Below are positions 9,456 to 22,206 of a stretch of 64,000 nt of DNA, piece by piece. Both the position numbers and the translations under genes were made by a program. The notes under the pieces were generated by a model. It saw only the letters and a program-made list of their open reading frames with translations, had not been told where the DNA came from and did no database searches. The stretch comes from Rhytidiadelphus loreus (Eukaryota; Streptophyta; Bryopsida; Hypnales; Hylocomiaceae), in assembly GCA_947034895.1 (NCBI GenBank), contig OX344763.1, positions 54,559,025 through 54,623,024 of the forward strand, in the 5' to 3' direction. Numbering within the stretch: the stretch's first letter is position 1; each line of letters opens with the position of its first letter.

Positions 9456-12160
9456 AATGATTCTGTGCGTGAAACTAAAAATTGGGGCAACGGTCTTGCC
9501 TTGCACTTTATTGACTGTCCAAGCAAATATAATGTCATGAACGATCACGTAAAGAAAATGGTAAAACATGTTTGTGCAAGTGGCATTTCTTCCTAAACTC
9601 AGGCATTCAAAAGAATATGCACGTTTGAGTGGTCACTTTCACTGATTTTGTGCGTGAAAATAAAAATTGGGGGAACTGTCTGGCCTTGTACTTTAATGAC
9701 TGTCCAAGAAAATATAATGTCATGAACGCTCACGTAAAGAAAATGATAAAACATGTTTGTGCAAGTTGCATTTCTTCCTAAACTGAAGCATTTAAATCAA
9801 TATGCACGTTTGGGTGGTCACTTTCAATGATTTTGTGCGTGAAACTAAAAATTGGGGCAACAGTCGTGCCTTGTACTATAAAGGTTGCCCAAAAGAATAT
9901 AATGTCATGGAAATTCACGTAAAGAAAATGGTAAAACATGTTTTTGAAAGTGGCATTTATTCCTAAACTCATGCTTTCAAAACAATATGCACGTTTGGGT
10001 GGTCACTTTCAATGATTTTGTGCGTGAAACTAAAAATTGGGGGAACGGTCTTGCCTTGCATTTTAATGACTGTCCAAGAAAATATAATGTCATGAAAGTT
10101 CACGTAAAGAAAATGGTAAAACATGTTTGTGCAAGTTGCATTTATTCCTAAACTCATGCATTCAAAACAATATGCACGTTTGGGTGGTCACTTTCAATGA
10201 TTTTGTGCGTGAAACTAAAAATTGGGGCAACAGTCGTGCCTTGTACTATAAAGGTTGTCCAAAAGAATATAATGTCATGGAAATTCACGTAAAGAAAATG
10301 GTAAAACATGTTTTTGCAAGTGGCATTTATTCCTAAACTCATGCTTTCAAAACAATATGCACGTTTGGGTGGTCACTTTCAATGATTTTGTGTGTGAAAC
10401 TAAAAATTGCGGCAATGGTCTTGCCTTGCACTTTAATGACTGTCCAAGAAAATATAATGTCATGAACGTTCACGTAAAGAAAATGGTAAAACACGTTTGT
10501 GCAAGTTGCATTTATTTCTAAACTGAGGCATTCAAAGCAATATGCACGTTTGGGTGGTCACTTTCAATGATTCTGTGCGTGAAACTAAAAATTGGGGCAA
10601 CAGTCGTGCCTTGTACTATAAAGGTTGTCCAAAAGAATATAATGTCATGGAAATTCACATAAAGAAAATGGTAAATCATGTTTTTGCAAGTGGCATTTAT
10701 TCCTAAACTCATGCTGTCAAAACAATATGCACGTTTGGGTGGTCACTTTCAATGATTTTGTGTGTGAAACTAAAAATTGCGGCAATGGTCTTGCCTTGCA
10801 CTTTAATGACTGTCCAAGAAAATATAATGTCATGAACGTTCACGTAAAGAAAATGGTAAAACACGTTTGTGCAAGTTGCATTTATTTCTAAACTGAGGCA
10901 TTCAAAGCAATATGCACGTTTGGGTGGTCACTTTCAATGATTCTGTGCGTGAAACTAAAAATTGGGGCAACGGTCTTGCCTTGCACTTTATTGACTGTCC
11001 AAGCAAATATAATGTCATGAACGATCACGTAAAGAAAATGGTAAAACATGTTTGTGCAAGTGGCATTTCTTCCTAAACTCAGGCATTCAAAAGAATATGC
11101 ACGTTTGAGTGGTCACTTTCACTGATTTTGTGCGTGAAAATAAAAATTGGGGGAACTGTCTGGCCTTGTACTTTAATGACTGTCCAAGAAAATATAATGT
11201 CATGAACGTTCACGTAAAGAAAATGATAAAACATGTTTGTGCAAGTTGCATTTCTTCCTAAACTGAAGCATTTAAATCAATATGGACGTTTGGGTGGTCA
11301 CTTTCAATGATTTTGTGCGTGAAACTAAAAATTGGGGCAACAGTCGTGCCTTGTACTAAAAAGGTTGCCCAAAAGAATATAATGTCATGGAAATTCACGT
11401 AAAGAAAATGGTAAAACATGTTTTTGCAAGTGGCATTTATTCCTAAACTCATGCTTTCAAAACAATATGCACGTTTGGGTGGTCACTTTCAATGATTTTG
11501 TGCGTGAAACTAAAAATTGGGGGAACGGTCTTGCCTTGCATTTTAATGACTGTCCAAGAAAATATAATGTCATGAAAGTTCACGTAAAGAAAATGGTAAA
11601 ACATGTTTGTGCAAGTTGCATTTATTCCTAAACTCATGCATTCAAAACAATATGCACGTTTGGGTGGTCACTTTCAATGATTTTGTGCGTGAAACTAAAA
11701 ATTGGGGCAACAGTCGTGCCTTGTACTATAAAGGTTGTCCAAAAGAATATAATGTCATGGAAATTCACGTAAAGAAAATGGTAAAACAGGTTTGTGCAAG
11801 TGGCATTTATTCCTAAACTCATGCTTTCAAAACAATATGCACGTTTGGGTGGTCACTTTCAATGATTTTGTGTGTGAAACTAAAAATTGCGGCAATGGTC
11901 TTGCCTTGCACTTTAATGACTGTCCAAGAAAATATAATGTCATGAACGTTCACGTAAAGAAAATGGTAAAACACGTTTGTGCAAGTTGCATTTATTTCTA
12001 AACTGAGGCATTCAAAGCAATATGCACGTTTGGGTGGTCACTTTCAATGATTCTGTGCGTGAAACTAAAAATTGGGGCAACAGTCGTGCCTTGTACTAAA
12101 AAGGTTGTCCAAAAGAATATAATGTCATGGAAATTCACATAAAGAAAATGGTAAATCATG
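8500..12160. repeat. 1-kb module repeated at 6- and 8-monomer spacing
   Basis: Bases 8,500-9,490 recur at 9,610-10,600 (1,110 bp later). Bases from about 9,250 to 10,680 recur from about 10,730 to 12,160 (1,480 bp later). All copies begin with the AAAAGAATATGC junction and CACTGATTTTG G monomer and run through K, GGGGGAACGG, K and GCGGCAATGG monomers. The 8-mer spacing arose because two extra monomers (starting about 10,546 and 10,731) sit between the second and third copies. Confidence 0.8.
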
Positions 12161-12560
12161 TTTGTGCAAGTTGCATTTATTCCTAAACTGAAGCATTCAA
12201 AACAATATGCACGTTTGGGTGGTCACTTTCAATGATTTTGTGCGTGAAACTAAAAATTGGGGCAACAGTCGTGCCTTGTACTATAAAGGTTGTCCAAAAG
12301 AATATAATGTCATGGAAATTCACATAAAGAAAATGGTAAATCATGTTTTTGCAAGTGGCATTTATTCCTAAACTCATGCTGTCAAAACAATATGCACGTT
12401 TGGGTGGTCACTTTCAATGATTTTGTGCGTGAAACTAAAAATTGCGGCAACGGTCTTGCCTTGCACTTTAATAAGTGTCCAAGCAAATATAATGTCATGA
12501 ACGTTCACGTAAAGAAAATGGTAAAACATGTTTGTGCAAGTTGCATTTCTTCCTAAACTC

Positions 12561-13450
12561 GTGCATTCAAAGCAATATGCACGTTTGGGTGGTCACTTTC
12601 AATGATTTTGTGCGCGAAACTAAAAATTGGGTCAATGGTCTTGCCTTGCACTTTAATGACTGTCCAAGAAAATATAATGTCATGAACGTTCACGTAAAGA
12701 AAATGGTAAAACAGGTTTGTGCAAGTTGCATTTCTTCCTAAATTCATGCATTCAAAACAATATGCACGTTTGAGTGGTCACTTTCAATGATTTTGTGCGT
12801 GAAAATAAAAATTGGGGCAACGGTCTTGCCTTGCATTTTAATGACTGTCCAAGAAAAAATAATGTCATGAACGTTCACGTAAAGAAAATGGTAAAACATG
12901 TTTGTGCAAGTTGCATTTATTCCTAAACTGAAGCATTTAAAACAATATGCACGTTTGGGTGGTCACTTTCAATGATTTTGTGCGTGAAACTAAAAATTGG
13001 GGCAACAGTCGTGCCTTGTACTATAAAGGTTGTCCAAAAGAATATAATGTCATGGAAATTCACGTAAAGAAAATGGTAAATCATGTTTTTGCAAGTGGCA
13101 TTTATTCCTAAACTCATGCTGTCAAAACAATATGCACGTTTGGGTGGTCACTTTCAATGATTTTGTGCGTGAAACTAAAAATTGCGGCAACGGTCTTGCC
13201 TTGCACTTTAATGAGTGTCCAAGAAAATATAATGTCATGAACGTTCACGTAAAGAAAATGGTAAAACATGTTTGTGCAAGTTGCATTTCTTCCTAAACTC
13301 ATGCTTTCAAAACAATATGCACGTTTGGGTGGTCACTTTCAATGATCTTGTGCGTGAAACTAAAAATTGGGGCAACAGTCTTGCCTTGCACTTTATTGAC
13401 TGTCCAAGCAAATATAATGTCATGAACGATCACGTAAAGAAAATGGTAAA
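12561..13450. repeat. Return of the opening module 67 monomers later
   Basis: The series V with CTAAATTCATG tail (12,581), CGTTTGAGTGG with GAAAATAAAA (12,766), K (12,951), GCGGCAACGG with AATGAGTG (13,136) and T (13,321) repeats the series at 186-741 and 1,296-1,851. The left module recurs 12,395 bp away, with small changes such as AATAAG to AATGAG. Confidence 0.7.
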
Positions 13451-13875
13451 ACAGGTTTGTGCAAGTTGCATTTATTTCTAAACTCATGCATTCAAAGCAA
13501 TATGCACGTTTGGGTGGTCACTTTCAATGATTTTGTGCGCGAAACTAAAAATTGGGGCAACGGTCTTGCCTTTGACTTTAATGACTGTCCAAGCAAATAT
13601 AATGTCATGAACGATCACGTAAAGAAAATGGTAAAACAGGTTTGTGCAAGTTGCATTTCTTCCTAAACTGAAGCATTTAAATCAATATGCACGTTTGGGT
13701 GGTCACTTTCAATGATTTTGTGCGCGAAACTAAAAATTGGGGCAACGGTCTTGCCTGGCACTTTAATGACTGTCCAAGAAAATATAATGTCAAGAAAATT
13801 CACGTAAAGAAAATGGTAAAACATGTTTGTGCAAGTTGCATTTATTCCTAAACTGAAGCATTCAAATCAATATGC

Positions 13876-14060
13876 AGGTTTCGGTGGTTACTTTCAATGA
13901 TTTTGTGCGTGAAAATAAAAATTGGGGCAACGGTCTTCCCTTGCACTTTGATGACTGTCCAAAAAAAAATAATGTCATGGAAATTCATGTAATGAAAATG
14001 GTAAAACATGTTTGTGCAAGTTGCATTTATTCCTAAACTGAAGCATTCAAATCAATATGC
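13876..14060. repeat. First M-class monomer (nine-A run)
   Basis: This monomer is marked by CTTTGATGACTGTCC, a run of nine A, TAATGTCATGG and AATTCATGTAATGAAAATGG. I see none before this point, and the class is common until about 33.8 kb, then sporadic. The copy here also has an unusual anchor (TATGCAGGTTTCGG) and GGTTACTTTC. Dyad 1 is lost in this class. Confidence 0.8.
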
Positions 14061-15205
14061 ACGTTTCGGTGGTTACATTCAATGATTTTGTGCGTGAAAA
14101 TAAAAATTGGGGCAAAGGTCTAGACTTGCACTTTAATGACTGTCCAAGAAAATTAAATGTCATGAACGTTCACGTAAAGAGAATGGTAAAACATGTTTGT
14201 GCAAGTTGCATTTATTCCTAAACTGAAGCATTTAAATCAATATGCACGTTTGGGTGGTCACTTTCAATGATTTTGGGCGTGAAACTAAAAATTGGGGCAA
14301 CAGTCGTGCCTTGTACTATAAAGGTTGTCAAAAAGAATATAATGTCATGGAAATTCACCTAAAGAAAATGGTAAAACATGTTTTTGCAAGTGGCATTTAT
14401 TCCTAAACTCATGCATTCAAAACAATATGCACGTTTGAGTGGTCACTTTCAATGATTTTGTGCGTGAAAATAAAAATTGGGGCAACGGTCTTGCCTTGCA
14501 CTTTGATGACTGTCCATAAAAAAATAATGTCATGGAAATTCATGTAATGAAAATGGTAAAACATGTTTGTGCAAGTTGCATTTCTTCCTAAACTCAGGCA
14601 TTCAAAGCAATATGCACGTTTGGGTGGTCACTTTCAATGATTTTGTGCGTGAAACTAAAAATTGGGGCAACGGTCTGGCCTTGCACTTTGATGACTGTCC
14701 AAGAAAATATAATGTTATGAACGTTCACGTAAAGAAAATGGTAAAACATGTTTGTGCAAGTTGCATTTCTTCCTAAACTCAGGCATTCAAAGCAATATGC
14801 ACGTTTGGGTGGTCACTTTCAATGATTTTGTGCGTGAAACTAAAAATTGGGGCAACGGTCTTGCCTTGCACTTTGATGACTGTCCAAGAAAAAATAATGT
14901 CATGGAAATTCATGTAATGAAAATGGTAAAACATGTTTGTGCAAGTGGCATTTATTCCTAAACTCATGCTTTCAAAACAATATGCACGTTTGGGTGGTCA
15001 CTTTCAATGATTTTGTGCGTGAAACTAAAAATTGGGGGAACGATCTTGCCTTGCATTTTAATGACTGTCCAAGAAAATATAATGTCATGAACGTTCACGT
15101 AAAGAAAATGGTAAAACAGGTTTGTGCAAGTTGCATTTATTTCTAAACTGAGGCATTCAAAGCAATATGCACGTTTGGGTGGTCACTTTCAATGATTTTG
15201 TGCGT

Positions 15206-16597
15206 GAAACTAAAAATTGGGGCAACGGTCTTGCCTTGCACTTTATTGACTGTCCAAGCAAATATAATGTCATGAACGATCACGTAAACAAAATGGTAAA
15301 ACATGTTTGTGCAAGTTGCATTTATTTCTAAACTCATGCATTCAAAGCAATATGCACGTTTGGGAGGTCACTTTCAATGATTTTGTGCGCGAAACTAAAA
15401 ATTGGGTCAATGGTCTTGCCTTGCACTTTAATGACTGTCCAAGAAAATATAATGTCATGAACGTTCACGTAAAGAAAATGGTAAAACAGGTTTGTGCAAG
15501 TTGCATTTCTTCCTAAACTCATGCTTTCAAAACAATATGCACGTTTGGGTGGTCACTTTCAATGATTTTGTGCGTGAAACTAAAAATTGGGGCAACAGTC
15601 TTGCCTTGCACTTTATTGACTGTCCAAGCAAATATAATGTCATGAACGATCACGTAAAGAAAATGGTAAAACATGTTTGTGCAAGTTGCATCTATTTCTA
15701 AACTCATGCATTCAAAGCAATATGCACGTTTGGGTGGTCACTTTCAATGATTTTGTGCGCGAAACTAAAAATTGGGGCAACGGTCTTGCCTTGCACTTTA
15801 ATGACTGTCCAAGCAAATATAATGTTATGAACGATCACGTAAAGAAAATGGTAAAACATGTTTGTGCAAGTTGCATCTATTTCTAAACTCATGCATTCAA
15901 AGCAATATGCACGTTTGGGTGGTCACTTTCAATGATTTTGTGCGCGAAACTAAAAATTGGGGCAACGGTCTTGCCTTGCACTTTATTGACTGTCCAAGCA
16001 AATATAATGTCATGAACGATCACGTAAACAAAATGGTAAAACATGTTTGTGCAAGTTGCATTTATTTCTAAACTCATGCATTCAAAGCAATATGCACGTT
16101 TGGGAGGTCACTTTCAATGATTTTGTGCGCGAAACTAAAAATTGGGTCAATGGTCTTGCCTTGCACTTTAATGACTGTCCAAGAAAATATAATGTCATGA
16201 ACGTTCACGTAAAGAAAATGGTAAAACAGGTTTGTGCAAGTTGCATTTCTTCCTAAACTCATGCTTTCAAAACAATATGCACGTTTGGGTGGTCACTTTC
16301 AATGATTTTGTGCGTGAAACTAAAAATTGGGGCAACAGTCTTGCCTTGCACTTTATTGACTGTCCAAGCAAATATAATGTCATGAACGATCACGTAAAGA
16401 AAATGGTAAAACATGTTTGTGCAAGTTGCATCTATTTCTAAACTCATGCATTCAAAGCAATATGCACGTTTGGGTGGTCACTTTCAATGATTTTGTGCGC
16501 GAAACTAAAAATTGGGGCAACGGTCTTGCCTTGCACTTTAATGACTGTCCAAGCAAATATAATGTTATGAACGATCACGTAAAGAAAATGGTAAAAC
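15206..16597. repeat. 4-monomer (740-bp) higher-order unit, about 1.9 copies
   Basis: Bases 15,206-15,857 recur at 15,946-16,597. The rare markers GTAAACAAAATGG, CGTTTGGGAGGTCAC, GCATCTATTTC and AATGTTATGAACGATC occur in both copies at exactly 740 bp. The match begins after TGCGTG/TGCGCG and ends at ACATG/ACAGG. Confidence 0.85.
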
Positions 16598-18410
16598 AGG
16601 TTTGTGCAAGTTGCATTTATTTCTAAACTCATGCATTCAAAACAATATGCACGTTTGGGTGGTCACTTTCAATGATTTTGTGCGTGAAACTAAAAATTGG
16701 GGCAACGGTCTAGCCTTGCACTTTAATGACTGTCCAAGAAAATATAATGTCATGAACGTTCACGTCAAGAAAATGGTAAAACATGTTTGTGCAAGTTGCA
16801 TTTATTCCTAAACTGAAGCATTCAAATCAATATGCACGTTTCGGTGGTTACATTCAATGATTTTGTGCGTGAAAATAAAAATTGGGGCAATGGTCTTCCC
16901 TTGCACTTTGATGACTGTCCAAAAAAAAATAATGTCATGGAAATTCATGTAATGAAAATGGTAAAACATGTTTGTGCAAGTTGCATTTCTTCCTAAACTG
17001 AGGCATTCAAAGCAATATGCACGTTTGGGTGGTCACTTTCAATGATTTTGTGCGTGAAACTAAAAATTGGGGCAACGGTCTTGCCTTGCACTTTGATGAT
17101 TGTCCAAAAAAAAATAATGTCATGGAAATTCATGTAATGAAAATGGTAAAACATGTTTGTGCAAGTTGCATTTATTCCTAAACTGAAGCATTCAAATCAA
17201 TATGCACGTTTCGGTGGTTACTTTCAATGATTTTGTGCGTGAAAATAAAAATTGGGGCAACGGTCTTCCCTTGCACTTTGATGACTGTCCAAAAAAAAAT
17301 AATGTCATGGAAATTCATGTAATGAAAATGGTAAAACATGTTTGTGCAAGTTGCATTTATTTCTAAACTCATGCATTCAAAACAATATGCACGTTTGGGT
17401 GGTCACTTTCAATGATTTTGTGCGTGAAACTAAAAATTGGGGCAACGGTCTAGACTTGCACTTTAATGACTGTCCAAGAAAATTAAATGTCATGAACGTT
17501 CACGTAAAGAAAATGGTAAAACATGTTTGTGCAAGTTGCATTTATTTCTAAACTCATGCATTCAAAACAATATGCACGTTTGAGTGGTCACTTTCACTGA
17601 TTTTGTGTGTGAAAATAAAAATTGGGGGAACTGTCTGGCCTTGTACTTTAATGACTGTCCAAGAAAATATAATGTCATGAACGTTCACGTAAAGAAAATT
17701 GTAAAACATGTTTGTACAAGTTGCATTTATTCCTAAACTGAAGCATTTAAATCAATATGCACGTTTGGGTGGTCACTTTCAATGATTTTAGGCGTAAAAC
17801 TAAAAATTGGGGCAACAGTCGTGCCTTGCACTTTAATGACTGTCCAAGAAAATATAATGTTATGAACGTTCACGTAAAGAAAATGGTAAAACATGTTTTT
17901 GCAAGTTGCATTTCTTCCTAAACTCATGCATTCAAAACAATATGCACGTTTGAGTGGTCACTTTCAATGATTTTGTGCGTGAAAATAAAAATTGGGGCAA
18001 CGGTCTTGCCTTGCACTTTGATGACTGTCCAAGAAAAAATAATGTCATGGAAATTCATGTAATGAAAATGGTAAAACATGTTTGTGCAAGTGGCATTTAT
18101 TCCTAAACTGAGGCATTCAAAACAATATGCACGTTTGGGTGGTCACTTTCAATGATTTTGCGCGTGAAAATAAAAATTGGGGCAACGGTCTTGCCTTGCA
18201 CTTTAATGACTGTCCAAGAAAATATAATGTCATGAACGTTCACGTAAAGAAAATGGTAAAACATGTTTGTGCAAGTTGCATTTATTTCTAAACTCATGCA
18301 TTCAAAACAATATGCACGTTTGAGTGGTCACTTTCAATGATTTTGTGCGTGAAAATAAAAATTGGGGCAACGGTCTTGCCTTGCACTTTGATGACTGTCC
18401 AAAAAAAAAT

Positions 18411-20574
18411 AATGTCATGGAAATTCATGTAATGAAAATGGTAAAACATGTTTGTGCAAGTTGCATTTCTTCCTAAATTCAGGCATTCAAAGCAATATGC
18501 ACGTTTGGGTGGTCACTTTCAATGATTTTGTGCGTGAAACTTAAAATTGGGGCAACGGTCTTGCCTAGCACTTTGATGACTGTCGAAAAAAAAATAATGT
18601 CATGGAAATTCATGTAATGAAAATGGTAAAACATGTTTGTGCAAGTTGCATTTCTTCCTAAACTGAGGCATTCAAAGCAATATGCACGTTTGGGTGGTCA
18701 CTTTCAATGATTTTGTGCGTGAAACTAAAAATTGGGGCAACGGTCTGGCCTTGCACTTTGATGACTGTCCAAGAAAATATAATGTTATGAACGTTCACGT
18801 AAAGAAAATGGTAAAACATGTTTGTGCAAGTTGCATTTCTTCCTAAACTGAAGCATTTAAATCAATATGCACGTTTGAGTGGTCACTTTCAATGATTTTG
18901 TGCGTGAAACTAAAAATTGGGGCAATGGTCTTGCCTTGCACTTTAATGACTGTCCAAGAAAATATAATGTCATGAAAGTTCACGTAAAGAGAATGGTAAA
19001 ACATGTTTGTGCAAGTTGCATTTCTTCCTAAACTGAAGCATTTAGATCAATATGCACGTTTGGGTGGTCACTTTCAATGATTTTGTGCGTGAAACTAAAA
19101 ATTGGGGAAATGGTCTTGCCTTGCACTTTAATGACTGTAAAAGAAAATATAATGTCAAGAAAATTCACGTAAAGAAAATGGTAAAACATGTTTGTGCAAG
19201 TTGCATTTCTTCCTAAACTGAAGCATTTAGATCAATATGCACGTTTGGGTGGTCACTTTCAATGATTTTGTGCGTAAAACTAAAAATTGGGGAAATGGTC
19301 TTGCCTTGCACTTTAATGACTGTCCAAGAAAATATAATGTCATGAACGTTCACGTAAAGAAAATGGTAAAACATGTTTGTGCAAGTTGCATTTCTTCCTA
19401 AACTCATGCATTCAAAACAATATGCACGTTTGAGTGGTCACTTTCAATGATTTTGTGCGTGAAATTAAAAATTGGGGCAACGGTCTTGCCTTGCACTTTG
19501 ATGACTGTCCAAGAAAAAATAATGTCATGGAAATTCATGTAATGAAAATGGTAAAACATGTTTGTGCAAGTTGCATTTCTTCCTAAATTCAGGCATTCAA
19601 AGCAATATGCACGTTTGGGTGGTCACTTTCAATGATTTTGTGCGTGAAACTTAAAATTGGGGCAACGGTCTTGCCTAGCACTTTGATGACTGTCGAAAAA
19701 AAAATAATGTCATGGAAATTCATGTAATGAAAATGGTAAAACATGTTTGTGCAAGTTGCATTTCTTCCTAAACTGAGGCATTCAAAGCAATATGCACGTT
19801 TGGGTGGTCACTTTCAATGATTTTGTGCGTGAAACTAAAAATTGGGGCAACGGTCTGGCCTTGCACTTTGATGACTGTCCAAGAAAATATAATGTTATGA
19901 ACGTTCACGTAAAGAAAATGGTAAAACATGTTTGTGCAAGTTGCATTTCTTCCTAAACTGAAGCATTTAAATCAATATGCACGTTTGAGTGGTCACTTTC
20001 AATGATTTTGTGCGTGAAACTAAAAATTGGGGCAATGGTCTTGCCTTGCACTTTAATGACTGTCCAAGAAAATATAATGTCATGAAAGTTCACGTAAAGA
20101 GAATGGTAAAACATGTTTGTGCAAGTTGCATTTCTTCCTAAACTGAAGCATTTAGATCAATATGCACGTTTGGGTGGTCACTTTCAATGATTTTGTGCGT
20201 GAAACTAAAAATTGGGGAAATGGTCTTGCCTTGCACTTTAATGACTGTAAAAGAAAATATAATGTCAAGAAAATTCACGTAAAGAAAATGGTAAAACATG
20301 TTTGTGCAAGTTGCATTTCTTCCTAAACTGAAGCATTTAGATCAATATGCACGTTTGGGTGGTCACTTTCAATGATTTTGTGCGTGAAACTAAAAATTGG
20401 GGAAATGGTCTTGCCTTGCACTTTAATGACTGTCCAAGAAAATATAATGTCATGAACGTTCACGTAAAGAAAATGGTAAAACATGTTTGTGCAAGTTGCA
20501 TTTCTTCCTAAACTCATGCATTCAAAACAATATGCACGTTTGAGTGGTCACTTTCAATGATTTTGTGCGTGAAA
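18411..20574. repeat. 6-monomer (1,110-bp) higher-order repeat, nearly two full copies
   Basis: Bases 18,411-19,464 match 19,521-20,574. Shared rare markers are GAAACTTAAAATTGG, TTGCCTAGCAC, ACTGTCGAAAAAAAAA, AAAGAGAATGG, CATTTAGATC and GACTGTAAAAGAAAAT. A visible difference is TGCGTAAAAC (near 19,274) against TGCGTGAAAC. Inside the unit, the monomers starting at about 19,056 and 19,241 are a local pair sharing CATTTAGATC and GGGGAAATGG. Confidence 0.88.
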
Positions 20575-22206
20575 CTAAAAATTGGGGCAATGGTCTTGCC
20601 TTGCACTTTAATGACTATCCAAGAAAATATAATGTCATGAAAGTTCACGTAAAGAAAATGGTAAAAAATGTTTGTGCAAGTGGCATTTATTAATAAACTC
20701 ATGCATTCAAAACAATATGCACGTTTGGGTGGTCACTTTCAATGATTTTGTGCGTGAAACTAAAAATTGGGGCAACGGTCTTGCCTTGCACTTTAATGAC
20801 TGTCCAAGAAAATATAATGTTATGAACGTTCACGTAAAGAAAATGGTAAAACATGTTTGTGCAAGTTGCATTTCTTCCTAAACTGAGGCATTCAAATCAA
20901 TATGCACGTTTGGGTGGTCACTTTCAATGATTTTGTGCGCGAAACTAAAAATTGGGGCAACGGTCTTGCCTGGCACTTTAATGACTGTCCAAGAAAATAT
21001 AATGTCAAGAAAATTCACGTAAAGAAAATGGTAAAACATGTTTGTGCAAGTTGCATTTCTTCCTAAACTCAGGCATTCAAAACAATATGCACGTTTGGGT
21101 GGTCACTTTCAATGATTTTATGCGTGAAACTAAAAATTGGGGCAATTGTCTTGCCTTGCACTTTAATGACTGTCCAAGAAAATATAATGTCATGAACGTT
21201 CACGTAAAGAAAATGGTAAAACATGTTTGTGCAAGTTGCATTTCTTCCTAAACTCATGCATTCAAAACAATATGCACGTTTGGGTGGTCACTTTCAATGA
21301 TTTTGTGCGTGAAACTAAAAATTGGGGCAACGGTCTGGCCTTGCACTTTGATGACTGTCCAAGAAAATATAATGTTATGAACGTTCACGTAAAGAAAATG
21401 GTAAAACATGTTTGTGCAAGTTGCATTTCTTCCTAAACTGAAGCATTTAAATCAATATGCACGTTTGAGTGGTCACTTTCAATGATTTTGTGCGTGAAAC
21501 TAAAAATTGGGGCAATGGTCTTGCCTTGCACTTTAATGACTATCCAAGAAAATATAATGTCATGAAAGTTCACGTAAAGAAAATGGTAAAAAATGTTTGT
21601 GCAAGTGGCATTTATTAATAAACTCATGCATTCAAAACAATATGCACGTTTGGGTGGTCACTTTCAATGATTTTGTGCGTGAAACTAAAAATTGGGGCAA
21701 CGGTCTTGCCTTGCACTTTAATGACTGTCCAAGAAAATATAATGTTATGAACGTTCACGTAAAGAAAATGGTAAAACATGTTTGTGCAAGTTGCATTTCT
21801 TCCTAAACTGAGGCATTCAAATCAATATGCACGTTTGGGTGGTCACTTTCAATGATTTTGTGCGCGAAACTAAAAATTGGGGCAACGGTCTTGCCTGGCA
21901 CTTTAATGACTGTCCAAGAAAATATAATGTCAAGAAAATTCACGTAAAGAAAATGGTAAAACATGTTTGTGCAAGTTGCATTTCTTCCTAAACTCAGGCA
22001 TTCAAAACAATATGCACGTTTGGGTGGTCACTTTCAATGATTTTGTGCGTGAAACTAAAAATTGGGGCAATTGTCTTGCCTTGCACTTTAATGACTGTCC
22101 AAGAAAATATAATGTCATGAACGTTCACGTAAAGAAAATGGTAAAACATGTTTGTGCAAGTTGCATTTCTTCCTAAACTCATGCATTCAAAACAATATGC
22201 ACGTTT
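20530..22206. repeat. 5-monomer (925-bp) higher-order repeat, 1.8 copies
   Basis: Bases 20,530-21,281 match 21,455-22,206. Shared rare markers are GACTATCCAAG, GTAAAAAATGTTTG, the TATTAATAAACTC tail and GGGGCAATTGTC. One difference is GATTTTATGCG (near 21,117) against GATTTTGTGCG. This is the first place where the TTAATAAAC tail appears. Confidence 0.87.

Larger units (their letters stand above)
1..16600. repeat. Zone 1: diverse left zone with V and T monomers
   Basis: V monomers (GTCAATGG in the centre) and T monomers (TTATTGAC with CCAAGCAAAT and usually CGATCAC) occur here. I see neither class after about 16.4 kb. K monomers in the older AAAGGTTG form and G monomers are mixed in. The spacing is exactly 185 bp throughout. 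Blocks recur at many different monomer spacings (2, 4, 6, 8, 16, 24 and 67) without settling into one regular unit, which fits an older, repeatedly rearranged part of the array. The age ranking is an inference from diversity. Confidence 0.8.
13840..18410. repeat. Zone 2 left part: mixed M, N and R monomers
   Basis: The first M monomers alternate here with N monomers (standard centre), R monomers (GTCAAGAAAATTCACG) and the last V and T monomers. Several monomers carry private changes: AAATTAAATG near 14,151, CTAGACTTGCAC near 14,121 and 17,451, AAAATTGTAAAAC near 17,696 and TTTTAGGCGTAAAAC near 17,786. The 4-monomer unit at 15,206-16,597 is the only regular higher-order unit I could define in this stretch. 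Confidence 0.65.

Noticed and set aside
13876..17200. CENP-B box near the TTTCGGTGG variants
   Set aside because: TTTCGG occurs in a few anchors (for example 7,031, 13,880, 14,065), but the remaining fixed bases of the box (A then CGGG at the right spacing) are absent.
20690..20700. AATAAA in the TTAATAAACTC tails as a polyadenylation signal
   Set aside because: It is a tail variant of certain monomers with no transcription unit around it.
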